NCBI GenBank assembly: GCA_041660925.1 | Contig: JBAZVI010000002.1 | Location: 434,001 to 498,000, forward strand | Length of the DNA stretch: 64,000 bases | Direction of reading: 5' to 3' | From: Elusimicrobiota bacterium | Lineage (GTDB): Bacteria > Elusimicrobiota > Elusimicrobia > UBA1565 | In this document: in pieces, positions 7,259-16,097 of the stretch | How the letters are laid out: every line of letters starts with the position of its first letter | Position numbering within the stretch: the stretch's first letter is position 1 | Translations under genes and position numbers: made by a program | Notes under the pieces: model-generated | The model's database searches: none | Told to the model about the DNA's origin: nothing | The model's input: only the letters and a program-made list of their open reading frames with translations

Positions 7259-8692
7259 TCAGCTGAGGCGGGAGAGGAGCTCGAGGAGACGCGTCTTGAG
7301 GCGTCCGTAGGGGAACCACCAGGGCTCGGGGGAACCGAGGGGCCACTCGTGGACGAGGACGGATTGGGGGCGGCAGAACATCCGCAGGCCCTCTTCGGAA
7401 TGGCGGACGCCGAGGCCGGAGGCCTTCCAGCCGCCGAAGGGCAGGGAGTGGACGGCGTTGTGCGTCAGGAGGTCGTTGACCCCCACGACCCCGCACTCGA
7501 GGAGGGCGGCCAGCCGCTCCCCGCGTCGCCCGTCCCGCGTCCAGACGCTGGCGGCGAGCCCGCTGGGGTGCTCGTTGGCCAGGCGCAGGGCGTCCTCGAC
7601 GCGCTCGACGGCCATCACCGGGAGGATGGGGGCGAAGCTCTCCTCCTCCATGACGAGCATCCCCGGCTGCGCTCCGAAGACCAGCGCCGGGGAGACGAGG
7701 AGGCGCTCGCGGTCGAGGATCTCCCCGCCGACGACGCGCGCGCCCTTGGCCCGGGCGTCGTCGAGGTGGCGCTCGAAGACGGCGAGGCGGTCGGGCCCGG
7801 CAAGGCGGCCGAGGTCGACGTCCCAGCCGTCGGCGAGACCCGGGCGCAGCGCGCCGGTCTCGCGCTCGAGCAGCGCGCAGAACGCGTCGTGAGCCGCGCG
7901 CTCGACGAAGACCCGCTCGACGCCGACGCAGACCTGCCCGCAGTTGGCGAACGCGCCCCAGACGGCGGCCTTCGCGGCGCGCTCGAGCGGGGCGTCGCGC
8001 AGGACGAGCATCGGATGCTTCCCGCCGAGCTCGAGCACGGCCGGGATCATGCGCGCGCCCGCGGCGCGCGCCACGCTGCGCCCCGCCTCGGCCCCGCCCG
8101 TGAAGACGACGAGGTCGGAGCGCTCCACGACTCCTGCGCCCGTCTCGGGGCCGCCGGGAAGGACCTGGAAGAGGCCCTCGGGGAGAAGGCCCGCCGCCGC
8201 CGAGCGGCGCGCGAACCACAGGGCGGTGCGCGGAGCGCGCTCGGAGGGCTTGAGGATGACGGCGTTGCCGGCCAGGAGCGCGGGCATAACGTCGGAGAAC
8301 GGGAGCAGGAAGGGCATGTTCCAGGGGCTCACGACCCCGACGACGCCGCGCGGGGACCAGCGCACGTAGGCGCGCTTATTGAGCAGCGTCCATGGGCGCG
8401 GCGCCGGGCGGTCCTGGAGGAGGCGGTGGGCGTTGCGCGTGAAGTACTTGAGCGCGAGGCGGGAGGGGCCCAGCTCCATGAGCTCGAACTCGGAGCGGAG
8501 CTTCCCCGTCTCCTCGTGCACGACGCCCGCGAGCTCCTCGCGGCCCCGCTCCAGCACGCTCCAGAGCCGGCGCAGCAGGCGCACGCGCTGGCTCAGCGTG
8601 TAGTTCGCCCAGAGCCCCTGCGCGGCGCGGGCGCGGGCGAAGGACTCGTCGAGGGCCGCGGCGGGGAGGTCGGTCGGATGGGGAGCTGCCAC
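7259..8692 (-). CDS. Aldehyde dehydrogenase (ALDH superfamily)
   Basis: Oxidises an aldehyde to the acid with NAD(P)+. The 477-residue protein has the usual length, the cofactor motif PWNMPFLLP and LKPSERAP, VFTGGAEAGRSV, the general base E221 in LELGGKHP and the nucleophile C255 in CGQVC. The set resembles succinate-semialdehyde or broad-range aldehyde dehydrogenases, but substrate is not readable. The ending is slightly unusual, with a Trp/Pro-rich PWWFPYG tail. The start is GTG 8692; a perfect minus-strand TATAAT (8699-8704) lies six bases upstream and there is no Shine-Dalgarno, so the mRNA is probably leaderless. Confidence 0.88.
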   Translation of the reverse strand: MAAPHPTDLPAAALDESFARARAAQGLWANYTLSQRVRLLRRLWSVLERGREELAGVVHEETGKLRSEFELMELGPSRLALKYFTRNAHRLLQDRPAPRPWTLLNKRAYVRWSPRGVVGVVSPWNMPFLLPFSDVMPALLAGNAVILKPSERAPRTALWFARRSAAAGLLPEGLFQVLPGGPETGAGVVERSDLVVFTGGAEAGRSVARAAGARMIPAVLELGGKHPMLVLRDAPLERAAKAAVWGAFANCGQVCVGVERVFVERAAHDAFCALLERETGALRPGLADGWDVDLGRLAGPDRLAVFERHLDDARAKGARVVGGEILDRERLLVSPALVFGAQPGMLVMEEESFAPILPVMAVERVEDALRLANEHPSGLAASVWTRDGRRGERLAALLECGVVGVNDLLTHNAVHSLPFGGWKASGLGVRHSEEGLRMFCRPQSVLVHEWPLGSPEPWWFPYGRLKTRLLELLSRLS

Positions 8693-8698
8693 GGACCG

Positions 8699-8704
8699 AT
8701 TATA
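8699..8704 (-). promoter_or_regulatory. -10 element, leaderless promoter of the aldehyde dehydrogenase gene
   Basis: Minus-strand TATAAT is followed by CGGTCC and then the GTG start. A weak -35 (TTCGTC) is found at 16 bp. The element overlaps the divergent promoter for the M20 peptidase gene. Confidence 0.6.
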
Positions 8705-8710
8705 TACATC

Positions 8711-8756
8711 TTCTCAGCGAGACGAAGGGTTGCTATCATCAACACACCACGGAGGA
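8711..8756 (+). promoter_or_regulatory. Promoter and ribosome site of the M20 peptidase gene
   Basis: TTCTCA (8711-8716), 17 bp, TATCAT (8734-8739) match the sigma-70 pattern. The predicted start near 8746 leaves a 15-base leader containing GGAGGA (8751-8756), a strong Shine-Dalgarno, five bases before ATG 8761. This contrasts with the leaderless gene on the other side of the same intergenic gap. Confidence 0.6.
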
Positions 8757-8760
8757 ACAC

Positions 8761-10152
8761 ATGTTGAAGAACGCCCTGCAGCACGCCCGCAAGGACCGCC
8801 AGAAGACCGTCGCCGAGCTCTCGAAGCTCGCCGCCATCCCGAGCTGCTCCTTCGCCGGCTTCCCCCCCGCCGAGCTCAAGCGCGCCGCCGACGCGACGGC
8901 CGACCTTCTCCGCAGGAGCGGGCTCGAGCACGTGAAGCTCGTCTCGGTCCCGGGCGCCCCGCCCTACGTCTACGCGGACTGGCTGCACGCGCCGGGCAAG
9001 CCGACCCTCCTCCTCTACGCCCACTACGACGTCCAGCCCGTCGGGGACGTCCGGAAGTGGAAGTCTCCGCCCTACAAGCCGACGATCCGCGCCGGACGCC
9101 TCTTCGGACGCGGCACGGCCGACGACAAGGCCGGCATCGTGGTGCACGCCGCTTCCGTCGCGGCCTGGATCAAGACCTCGGGGAAGCTCCCGGTCAACGT
9201 GAAGGTGCTCATCGAGGGCGAAGAGGAGTGCGGCGGCAGCCACCTCGACCTCTTCCTCAAGAAGAACAAGAAGCTCATCATGTCCGACGTCATGGTCATC
9301 GCCGACTGCGGCAACGCCGAGACGGGCCTGCCCAGCGTCACGACCTCCCTGCGCGGCCTCGTGGCGATGGACGTGACCGTGAGCGCGCTCGACCACTCCC
9401 TGCACTCGGGCATGTGGGGCGGGCCGCTGGCCGACCCCGTGCAGGCTCTGGCCAAGATGATCGCGTCGCTCTCACTACCGGACGGCCGCATCGCCATCCC
9501 CGGCATATACAAGGGCGTGCGCCCCCTCTCGAGGGTGGAGAAGGAGAGCCACAAGGCCCTGCGCTTCATCGCGAACCAGTACCGCAAGCAGGCGGGCCTG
9601 CTGCCCGGCGTCGAGATCGTCGGCGGCAAGGCCGGCCCGCTCGAGAAGATGTGGCGCCTTCCCGCCGTCTCGGTCAACGCCATCGAGGCCTCCTCGCGCA
9701 AGGAGTGCGCCAACATCGTCAACGGGAGCGCCTGGTGCCACCTCGGCATCCGCACGGTGCCCGGGATGGACAACGCGCGCGTGCTCAAGCTGCTGAAGGC
9801 GCACCTCCTTAAGAACGCGCCCTGGGGCGTGAAGGTCGAGTTCTCGAACATCGGCACCGGCCCGTGGTGGACCACCGACCCCGAGTCCGAGGTCTTCCGG
9901 GCGACGAACCGCGCGCTGAGCGCCGGCTACGGGAAGAAGACCGTCTATGTCGGCACCGGCGGCTCCATCCCCTTCGTGGGCGAGCTCTCCGAGGCCATGG
10001 GCGGAGCGCCGGCCCTGCTCGTCGGCGTCGAGGACCCCTACAGCAATCCGCACTCCGAGAACGAGAGCCTCGACCTCTCGGACCTGCAGAAGTCCGTCGA
10101 GTCCTCGGTCCGGCTCTACGACGAGCTCTCGAGGGTCAAGAAGGTCAAGTAA
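8761..10152 (+). CDS. M20-family metallopeptidase (dipeptidase-like)
   Basis: A 463-residue zinc peptidase of the M20 family, of the type that cleaves dipeptides or acylated amino acids in the cytoplasm. Metal ligand H88 and D90 are in YAHYDVQPVG; GRGTADDKAG contains the bridging Asp; GEEECGGS carries the catalytic Glu pair; HSLHSG marks the start of the lid domain; a final VGVEDPYSNPHSENE holds the last His. No signal peptide is present. The start is fixed by a strong GGAGGA site. A 15-bp terminator follows the stop directly. Confidence 0.88.
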   Translation: MLKNALQHARKDRQKTVAELSKLAAIPSCSFAGFPPAELKRAADATADLLRRSGLEHVKLVSVPGAPPYVYADWLHAPGKPTLLLYAHYDVQPVGDVRKWKSPPYKPTIRAGRLFGRGTADDKAGIVVHAASVAAWIKTSGKLPVNVKVLIEGEEECGGSHLDLFLKKNKKLIMSDVMVIADCGNAETGLPSVTTSLRGLVAMDVTVSALDHSLHSGMWGGPLADPVQALAKMIASLSLPDGRIAIPGIYKGVRPLSRVEKESHKALRFIANQYRKQAGLLPGVEIVGGKAGPLEKMWRLPAVSVNAIEASSRKECANIVNGSAWCHLGIRTVPGMDNARVLKLLKAHLLKNAPWGVKVEFSNIGTGPWWTTDPESEVFRATNRALSAGYGKKTVYVGTGGSIPFVGELSEAMGGAPALLVGVEDPYSNPHSENESLDLSDLQKSVESSVRLYDELSRVKKVK

Positions 10153-10171
10153 GCCGTCCGGGCGCAAGAAA

Positions 10172-10210
10172 GCCGCCGGGCCCGCGCCGCGGGCCCGGCG
10201 GCTCGCTTTT
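10172..10210 (+). terminator. Intrinsic terminator after the M20 peptidase gene
   Basis: A perfect 15-bp inverted repeat (10172-10186 and 10188-10202) is followed by CGCTTTT. It lies 20 bases past the peptidase stop and before the convergent Nudix gene, so it may act in both directions. Confidence 0.8.
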
Positions 10211-10623
10211 CAGAGGAGCGTCGAGAGCTTCGAGACGAATTCCTTGTCGGAAGGGAACATCTCCGCGGTCGGGATCTCCGCGAGCGGCGCCCAGAAGAGC
10301 GCGACGACATCGTCGCCGTTGCCCCCTTCGCGCAGGCGCCCGCCGGTCTCCTCGACGAGCCAATAGATGCTCAGGAGCTGGAAGGGCTTGGTCGTGGACT
10401 CGTGCAGGCCCTCGCTCGCGTAGAGCGTGCGGACCGGCCGGACCTCGAGCCCGGTCTCCTCGCGGAACTCGCGCAGGAGCGCGGCTCCCGGCGCCTCCCC
10501 GGCGTCGATGCCGCCGCCGGGGAAGTTCACGAACTCGCGTCCCTGGAAGGTGCTGCGCGTGAGGAGGACTTTCCCTTCGCGGAGGAGGACGCCGTAGATG
10601 CGGCAGCTGAAGGCGCGCTTCAA
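10210..10623 (-). CDS. Nudix hydrolase
   Basis: A 137-residue single-domain pyrophosphohydrolase acting on a nucleoside diphosphate derivative linked to another group. The Nudix box is complete: GGGIDAGEAPGAALLREF followed by REETGLEV. Specificity is not readable. The start is TTG 10623, which overlaps the stop of the response-regulator gene (TTGA), so the two are translationally coupled and probably form a two-gene operon. No other in-frame start fits the domain, which begins at once with RAFSCRIYGVLL. Confidence 0.82.
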   Translation of the reverse strand: MKRAFSCRIYGVLLREGKVLLTRSTFQGREFVNFPGGGIDAGEAPGAALLREFREETGLEVRPVRTLYASEGLHESTTKPFQLLSIYWLVEETGGRLREGGNGDDVVALFWAPLAEIPTAEMFPSDKEFVSKLSTLL

Positions 10624-10991
10624 GACGGAGCGGTGCTCAGGAGCGTCTCGACCATCTTCTGCACGGCCTCGGTCTTGAAGGGTTTCGTGATGAAGCCCGC
10701 CGCGCCCATCTCCATCGCCTTCTGGCGCGTCTCATCGCTGTTGTTGCTCGACCATAGGATGAAGGGGATCTTTTCGGCGCGGCCCTTGTCGATCCAGCGC
10801 TGGAGGAAGTCGAAGCCGGAGGCGCCGGCCAGGTTGATGTCGCTGATGACGAGGTCGAAGTCCCCGTCGGGATGGTCGCGCTCGGCCTCCTCGACGGAGC
10901 CGTAGACCGAGAGCTCGTAGCCTCCCAGGACGAAGCGCATGAGGTCCTGGTAGCCCGGCTCGTCCTCGATGACGAGAACGCGTTTGCCCAC
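10620..10991 (-). CDS. Single-domain response regulator
   Basis: A 123-residue receiver domain with no output domain: VLVIEDEPGYQDL (acidic pocket), phospho-acceptor Asp in VISDINLAGASG, the conserved Ser/Thr in LWSSNNSD and Lys in FITKPF. I choose GTG 10991, not the farther upstream ATG at 11066, because the receiver starts right after it and a near-consensus promoter places transcription exactly there (TTGACA-17-TATCCT-6-GTG). The kinase partner is not nearby. Coupled to the Nudix gene by a TTGA overlap. Confidence 0.85.
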   Translation of the reverse strand: MGKRVLVIEDEPGYQDLMRFVLGGYELSVYGSVEEAERDHPDGDFDLVISDINLAGASGFDFLQRWIDKGRAEKIPFILWSSNNSDETRQKAMEMGAAGFITKPFKTEAVQKMVETLLSTAPS

Positions 10992-10997
10992 ACGCAG

Positions 10998-11026
10998 AGG
11001 ATAAAGATGCGCTGAAGCACTGTCAA
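10998..11026 (-). promoter_or_regulatory. Strong sigma-70 promoter, leaderless, for the response regulator
   Basis: Read on the minus strand: consensus TTGACA (11026-11021), 17 bp, TATCCT (11003-10998), six bases, GTG. The expected transcription start coincides with the start codon. Confidence 0.75.
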
Positions 11027-11033
11027 GGGACCT

Positions 11034-11053
11034 CCTGTGACTCCAGTCACAGG
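11034..11053. promoter_or_regulatory. CRP/FNR-type operator between divergent leaderless genes
   Basis: A perfect palindrome with 9-bp arms CCTGTGACT and AGTCACAGG around CC contains TGTGA-N6-TCACA, the consensus of CRP-family regulators. Its centre (11043.5) lies 37.5 bp before the plus-strand start at 11081 and 52.5 bp before the minus-strand start at 10991. The plus promoter has only a -10 (TAGAAT) and no -35, as expected for an activator-dependent promoter, though class II sites usually centre at -41.5. Confidence 0.6.
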
Positions 11054-11080
11054 CGCGGACGCACATGCTAGAATCGCGGC

Positions 11081-11347
11081 ATGCAGAGCGGCTGGCAGAA
11101 CCTTTCCGGGATGGCGGCGGTCGGCGCGAGGAGCTCCGGCTCTCCCCTGCTCCCCTCCTGGCTCTTCGGGATCGTCGCCGCCGTCGTCGTCCTTGCGGCG
11201 CTCACCATCGTCCTCGGCGTCGTCGGACGCTTCCTGAAGAGCTGGCAGGAGTCGCGCCAGGCCGCGCGCATCGCAGCGAACTACCTGCGGGTCACGGAAG
11301 AAGGGCGGAAAGCCCGCGAAACACGCGGCGAACCTCCGATATCCTGA
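11081..11347 (+). CDS. Small single-span membrane protein, unknown function
   Basis: An 88-residue protein with one strong transmembrane segment (about residues 24-50, SWLFGIVAAVVVLAALTIVL) and a short charged cytoplasmic tail. I do not recognise a family. The ATG is preceded by TAGAAT (11069-11074) and exactly six bases, so the transcript is probably leaderless, and the CRP-type operator overlaps its -35 position. The coding sequence is supported by this promoter geometry and by a repeat copy that begins just after its stop. Confidence 0.6.
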   Translation: MQSGWQNLSGMAAVGARSSGSPLLPSWLFGIVAAVVVLAALTIVLGVVGRFLKSWQESRQAARIAANYLRVTEEGRKARETRGEPPIS

Positions 11348-11350
11348 GCA

Positions 11351-11535
11351 ACCGCCGCGCACCGCTCCGGCGGGCGGGTGGGCGGTGGAGCCGGCGCGAG
11401 GTATGCGCGGCCGCTCGCGCATACCTCGCGCCTCCAGACCCGACGCCTTCATAGCGGGAGGTGTGCGTCGAGCGCGCACACCTCCCGCGAGGCGACTCGA
11501 CCCACCCTCCCGCCGTAACGGGGCACGGCGGCTGC
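11351..11535. repeat. Hairpin-rich dispersed repeat, copy 1
   Basis: About 185 bp starting CCGCCGCGCACCGCTCC. It contains two long hairpins: a perfect 16-bp stem (11394-11409 with 11416-11431, core CGAGGTATGCGCG) and a 14-bp stem (11454-11467 with 11475-11488, core GGGAGGTGTGCG). It begins four bases after the stop of the small membrane protein. Two further copies lie at 11991 and 12914, all in the same orientation. Confidence 0.8.
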
Positions 11536-11780
11536 ACAGGCATGGACCTGAGCGGGATCGAGCCGCCCCTGTCGCCGCCGCTGCCAGCCCGAGCCGACTG
11601 GTAGTCGGCTCAGGGGGCGCGGTTCCCTCGCTCCGGAGATGAAGAGTCCTTCCGACGTGGCCGGAGCTCGGCGGCTCTTCAAGGGGGGCTCTGCCCCCCG
11701 TTTCGTCGACGCTAGCTCCCCACGCTGCGCTCGGTCGCGTCGCTGAACCCCCCGAAGCGGAAAGGTCAGCGGTCGATCCG
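11536..11780. other. Non-coding stretch with two tRNA-Ala fragments
   Basis: No gene is seen. 11541-11563 reads GGACCTGAGCGGGATCGAG, a nearly exact copy of the 3' end and T-arm of the adjacent tRNA-Ala in the same orientation. 11763-11779 carries the same T-arm region (AGGTCAGCGGTCGATCC) in the opposite orientation. Between them is a GGGGGGC/GCCCCCC hairpin near 11685-11700. The fragments may mark past recombination at the tRNA gene. Confidence 0.55.
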
Positions 11781-11798
11781 ACCCACATACACCACTTT

Positions 11799-11831
11799 GA
11801 AAACGAAGGGCCCCCGTGAGGGAGCCCTTCG
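11799..11831 (-). terminator. Intrinsic terminator of tRNA-Ala
   Basis: On the minus strand, a 12-bp stem (CGAAGGGCTCCC pairing with GGGGGCCCTTCG, loop TCAC) is followed by TTTTC, beginning 10 bases past the tRNA CCA end. Confidence 0.75.
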
Positions 11832-11840
11832 GTTTTAAAG

Positions 11841-11916
11841 TGGTGGACCTGAGCGGGATCGAACCGCTGACCTCCTGCATGCCATGCAGGCGCTCTCCCA
11901 GCTGAGCTACAGGCCC
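11841..11916 (-). tRNA. tRNA-Ala (anticodon GGC)
   Basis: A complete cloverleaf on the minus strand: acceptor GGGCCTG pairs with CAGGTCC (one G-U), D-arm AGCTCAGCTGGGAGAGC, anticodon stem CCTGC/GCAGG with loop ATGGCAT giving anticodon GGC, T-arm around GGTTCGATCC. The discriminator is A and CCA is encoded. Reads GCC and GCU codons. Confidence 0.95.
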
Positions 11917-11990
11917 TTATGACGACCGGGGCATTATACCAAGTGTATTCGTGCGCCGACAATGGAGTAATTTCACGATCCGTTCCTGGT

Positions 11991-12110
11991 GCAGCCGCCG
12001 CGCACCGCTCCGGCGGGCGGGTGGGGTGGCGACGCTGCGGCGGGTGTGCGCAGAGCGCACACCTCCCGCGGAGCGCCTCGTCCCCCCACCGCATCGCACA
12101 CCGCGGCTGC
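11991..12110. repeat. Hairpin-rich dispersed repeat, copy 2 (short form)
   Basis: Shares the start CCGCCGCGCACCGCTCC with copies 1 and 3 and the GTGTGCG/CGCACAC hairpin near 12043-12066, but lacks the GGTATGCGCG hairpin, so about 65 bp are missing. It ends in GCGGCTGC, the inverse of its first bases GCAGCCGC. Confidence 0.75.
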
Positions 12111-12241
12111 TCAGGTCATAAAAGAACCCTCGAGCGAACGACCACTCCTTCTTCAGACCCATCCCGCCTAGGTCCAAAATCCCGTCCCCGTTCCCCCAAG
12201 GACCCCCGCGCGCCCTCCCTCTCCCCGCTAGACTATCCTCG

Positions 12242-12913
12242 ATGAGTTCTTCCCGCACGCTCGCGCGCGTCGCCGCTACCGCCCTGCTCTTCGCGGCGGT
12301 ACAGGCGCGCGCCCAGGTCGTGCGCGTGGCGCCGGTCCCGCTCACGCTGGGGGTCCCCGCCGTCCTCGCGCAGTCCGCTTCCCTCCCATTTTATGCGGGC
12401 CTCCTCGCGCGCCAGAACGCGGGAGAGACCCTCGACCTGAGCGCGGTCCCGCGCCCCGGGCTCGCGTCCTGCGACGGAGGCCGCTTCATGCTGACGCAGG
12501 GCTCCGGACGCTACGAGAAGCTGCACGCCGGAGAACACATGGAGCTCTTCGTGCCCGAGGACCAGCCGCTGCCCTCCGGCTCCGTCGTCCTCGAGCGCGG
12601 CGTCCCCGGCGAGCTCGCCGCCGCGGCGAACCTCCTCTCCTCGCGCGGCAAGACCGGCAGCAACCCCGTGCTCGTCGGGATCTTCACCGACGGGAAGACC
12701 TTCGTGCGCGTGCGCGCCGGCCGCGAGGACATCGACGCCCCCCTCTCGAAGGCCGCGTACGAGGAAGAGGAGCTCTCCGCCGCTCTCCTCGAGCGCGCGG
12801 GCGCCGCCCGCGCGAAGCTCGCGCGCCGCCTCGCCAGCCCCTCCTTCCGCGCCAAATCCATCCTCGAGCGCCGTTCCGCCCTCCTCAAGATGCTCGACGC
12901 CGCCGGCCGCTGA
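12242..12913 (+). CDS. Exported protein of unknown function
   Basis: A 223-residue protein with a signal peptide (RTLARVAATALLFAAVQARA, cleavage before QVV). The middle has RPGLASCDGGRFMLTQGSG and KLHAGEHMELFVPEDQPLP; the last 60 residues are a charged helical region. I recognise no family. TAGACT (12229-12234) stands seven bases before ATG 12242 with no ribosome site, again suggesting a leaderless or nearly leaderless mRNA. Repeat copy 3 begins at the base after its stop codon. Confidence 0.6.
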   Translation: MSSSRTLARVAATALLFAAVQARAQVVRVAPVPLTLGVPAVLAQSASLPFYAGLLARQNAGETLDLSAVPRPGLASCDGGRFMLTQGSGRYEKLHAGEHMELFVPEDQPLPSGSVVLERGVPGELAAAANLLSSRGKTGSNPVLVGIFTDGKTFVRVRAGREDIDAPLSKAAYEEEELSAALLERAGAARAKLARRLASPSFRAKSILERRSALLKMLDAAGR

Positions 12914-13096
12914 ACCGCCGCGCACCGCTCCGGCGGGCGGGTGGGCGGTGGCGCCGGTGCGAGGTATGCGCGGCCGTTCGCGCATACCTCGCACCTCCAA
13001 ACCTCACGCCCTCATAGCGGGAGGTGTGCGTCGAGCGCGCACACCTCCCGCTGCGCGTCTCGCCCCCCCGCCCACCGTGGCGGGACGCGGAGGCTA
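12914..13096. repeat. Hairpin-rich dispersed repeat, copy 3
   Basis: A full-length copy very close to copy 1, with both hairpins (GAGGTATGCGCG and GGGAGGTGTGCG arms). It starts directly after the stop codon of the exported protein and runs almost to the malic enzyme terminator. Confidence 0.8.
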
Positions 13097-13105
13097 TCAA
13101 GGCCT

Positions 13106-13140
13106 AAAAGAAGAAGGCCCCGTCTTTCGACGGGGCCTTC
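13106..13140 (-). terminator. Intrinsic terminator of the malic enzyme gene
   Basis: Minus-strand stem GAAGGCCCCGTC/GACGGGGCCTTC with a GAAA loop (13113-13140) followed by TTCTTTT, 17 bases past the stop. Confidence 0.85.
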
Positions 13141-13156
13141 GCTCACGCCGACGGCG

Positions 13157-14530
<1,374 letters not shown>

Positions 14531-14569
14531 GGGTTTCCCCCTTTCTGCGGCGTCGATTGAACCTTCGGG

Positions 14570-14598
14570 ATTGTAGTAAACGCCCCCCCCATGGACAA
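14570..14598 (-). promoter_or_regulatory. Probable promoter of the malic enzyme gene
   Basis: TTGTCC (14598-14593), 17 bp, TACAAT (14575-14570) on the minus strand. It leaves a leader of about 33 bases with an AGGGGG ribosome site. Confidence 0.5.
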
Positions 14599-14623
14599 GG
14601 GAGCAGTGAGGATGCCTATTTGT

Positions 14624-14629
14624 TATAGT
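14624..14629 (+). promoter_or_regulatory. -10 element of the NfnAB-like operon
   Basis: TATAGT with a leader of about ten bases before ATG 14646. Only a weak ribosome-site-like AGGT is present. It is close to, and divergent from, the malic enzyme promoter. Confidence 0.45.
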
Positions 14630-14645
14630 TATTGGCAGGTCACCT

Positions 14646-16097
14646 ATGGAACAGGGTGCTAACAAGGACGAGCCCAAGAAGTTCAAGCCCCAGCCCGCGC
14701 TGCCGCGCAGCGACGGCGCCGAGCAGACGCCGCTGGAGCGCGTCCAGAACTTCGACGAGGTCGCCCGGGGGCTGAACCGCGAGGAGGCCGCCCGCGAGGC
14801 CGGCCGCTGCCTCCAGTGCAGGAACGCTCAGTGCGTCGCCGCCTGCCCGGTCAACATCGACATCCCCGCCTTCATCGAGCGCGTGCGCGAAGGCGACCTC
14901 GCCGGCGCCCGCGCGAAGATCCTCGAATCGAACCTCCTGCCCGCCATCTGCGGCCGAGTCTGCCCGCAGGAGACCTACTGCGAGCACGCCTGCATCCTCA
15001 ACAAGGGCGGGAAGTTCAAGCCCGTCGCCATCGGCCGCCTCGAGCGCTTCACCGCGGACGAGGCGCGCGCGCAGGGGCTCCAGGCCTCCCCGCCGATCGC
15101 GAAGGAGACCGGCCGAAAGGTCGCCTGCATCGGCTCCGGCCCTTCCTCGCTCACCGTCGCCGCCGAGCTGCGCCGCCTCGGTCACGAGGTCACCGTCTAC
15201 GAGGCCCTCCACGAGTTCGGCGGGGTGCTCATGTACGGCATCCCCACCTTCCGCCTCCCCCGCGAGGTCGTCCGCGCGGAGATCGACACCCTCAAGAAGA
15301 TGGGAGTCCGCTTCTACGCCGATGTCCTCGTCGGCCGCACCGTCACCGTGGCCGAGCTCATGGAGTTCTACGACCTCGTCTACGTGGGGACCGGCGCCGG
15401 CCTGCCGGCGATGATGGACGTCGAGGGCGAGAACCTCGTCGGCGTCTACAGCGCCAACGAGTTCCTCACCCGCGTCAACCTCATGCACGCCGACCAGTTC
15501 CCCCGCTACGACACCCCCGTCTTCGTCGGCCGCCGGGTCCTCGTCGTCGGCGGCGGGAACTCGGCCATGGACGCGGCCCGCGGCGCGCTGCGCCTGCGCC
15601 CCGAGAGCGTCACCGTCGTCTACCGCCGCTCGCGCGCCGAGATGCCGGCCCGCGCCGAGGAGATCGAGCACGCGATGCAGGAAGGCGTCCGCTTCGAGTT
15701 CCTCTCCGCGCCCGTCGCTCTCGAGGGCGACGGCAAGGGCCGGCTCAAGAGCGCACGCTGCGTGCGCATGCGTCTGGGAGAGCCGGACAAGAGCGGACGG
15801 CGCCGCCCCGAGCCCATCGAGGGCTCGGAGTATTCGCTCGAGGCCGACAGCCTCATCGTCGCCATCGGGCAGAGCCCCAACCCCATCATCCAGCAGACCA
15901 CCCCGGGCCTCACGACGCTCAAGTGGGGGACTCTCCAGGCGGATGAGCGCGGGAAGACCTCGAAGGACGGCGTCTACGCCGGCGGCGACGTCGTGCGCGG
16001 CGGCGCGACCGTACTGCTGGCCATGCGCGACGGCAAGGTCGCCGCCGCGGCGATGAACGTCGACCTCGACGCCCTTGCGGGCGGCAAGAAGCGATGA
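14646..16097 (+). CDS. NfnB-like / glutamate synthase small-subunit-like FAD-NAD(P) oxidoreductase
   Basis: A 483-residue flavoprotein of the GltD/NfnB family. The N-terminal ferredoxin-like part has CLQCRNAQCVAACPVNIDIP and the second Cys cluster CGRVCPQETYCEHAC, binding two 4Fe-4S clusters. FAD binding is at ACIGSGPSSLTVAAEL, NAD(P) binding at LVVGGGNSAMDAARG, and the closing FAD motif is VYAGGDVVRGGATV. With the next gene, whose ATG overlaps its stop, it matches NfnAB, which links NADH, ferredoxin and NADPH. A stand-alone glutamate synthase small subunit is less likely because no large subunit is adjacent. Confidence 0.85.
   Translation: MEQGANKDEPKKFKPQPALPRSDGAEQTPLERVQNFDEVARGLNREEAAREAGRCLQCRNAQCVAACPVNIDIPAFIERVREGDLAGARAKILESNLLPAICGRVCPQETYCEHACILNKGGKFKPVAIGRLERFTADEARAQGLQASPPIAKETGRKVACIGSGPSSLTVAAELRRLGHEVTVYEALHEFGGVLMYGIPTFRLPREVVRAEIDTLKKMGVRFYADVLVGRTVTVAELMEFYDLVYVGTGAGLPAMMDVEGENLVGVYSANEFLTRVNLMHADQFPRYDTPVFVGRRVLVVGGGNSAMDAARGALRLRPESVTVVYRRSRAEMPARAEEIEHAMQEGVRFEFLSAPVALEGDGKGRLKSARCVRMRLGEPDKSGRRRPEPIEGSEYSLEADSLIVAIGQSPNPIIQQTTPGLTTLKWGTLQADERGKTSKDGVYAGGDVVRGGATVLLAMRDGKVAAAAMNVDLDALAGGKKR

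Noticed and set aside
10992..11066. N-terminal extension of the response regulator from ATG 11066
   Set aside because: It would cover the promoter and the CRP-type operator, and the receiver fold begins right after GTG 10991.
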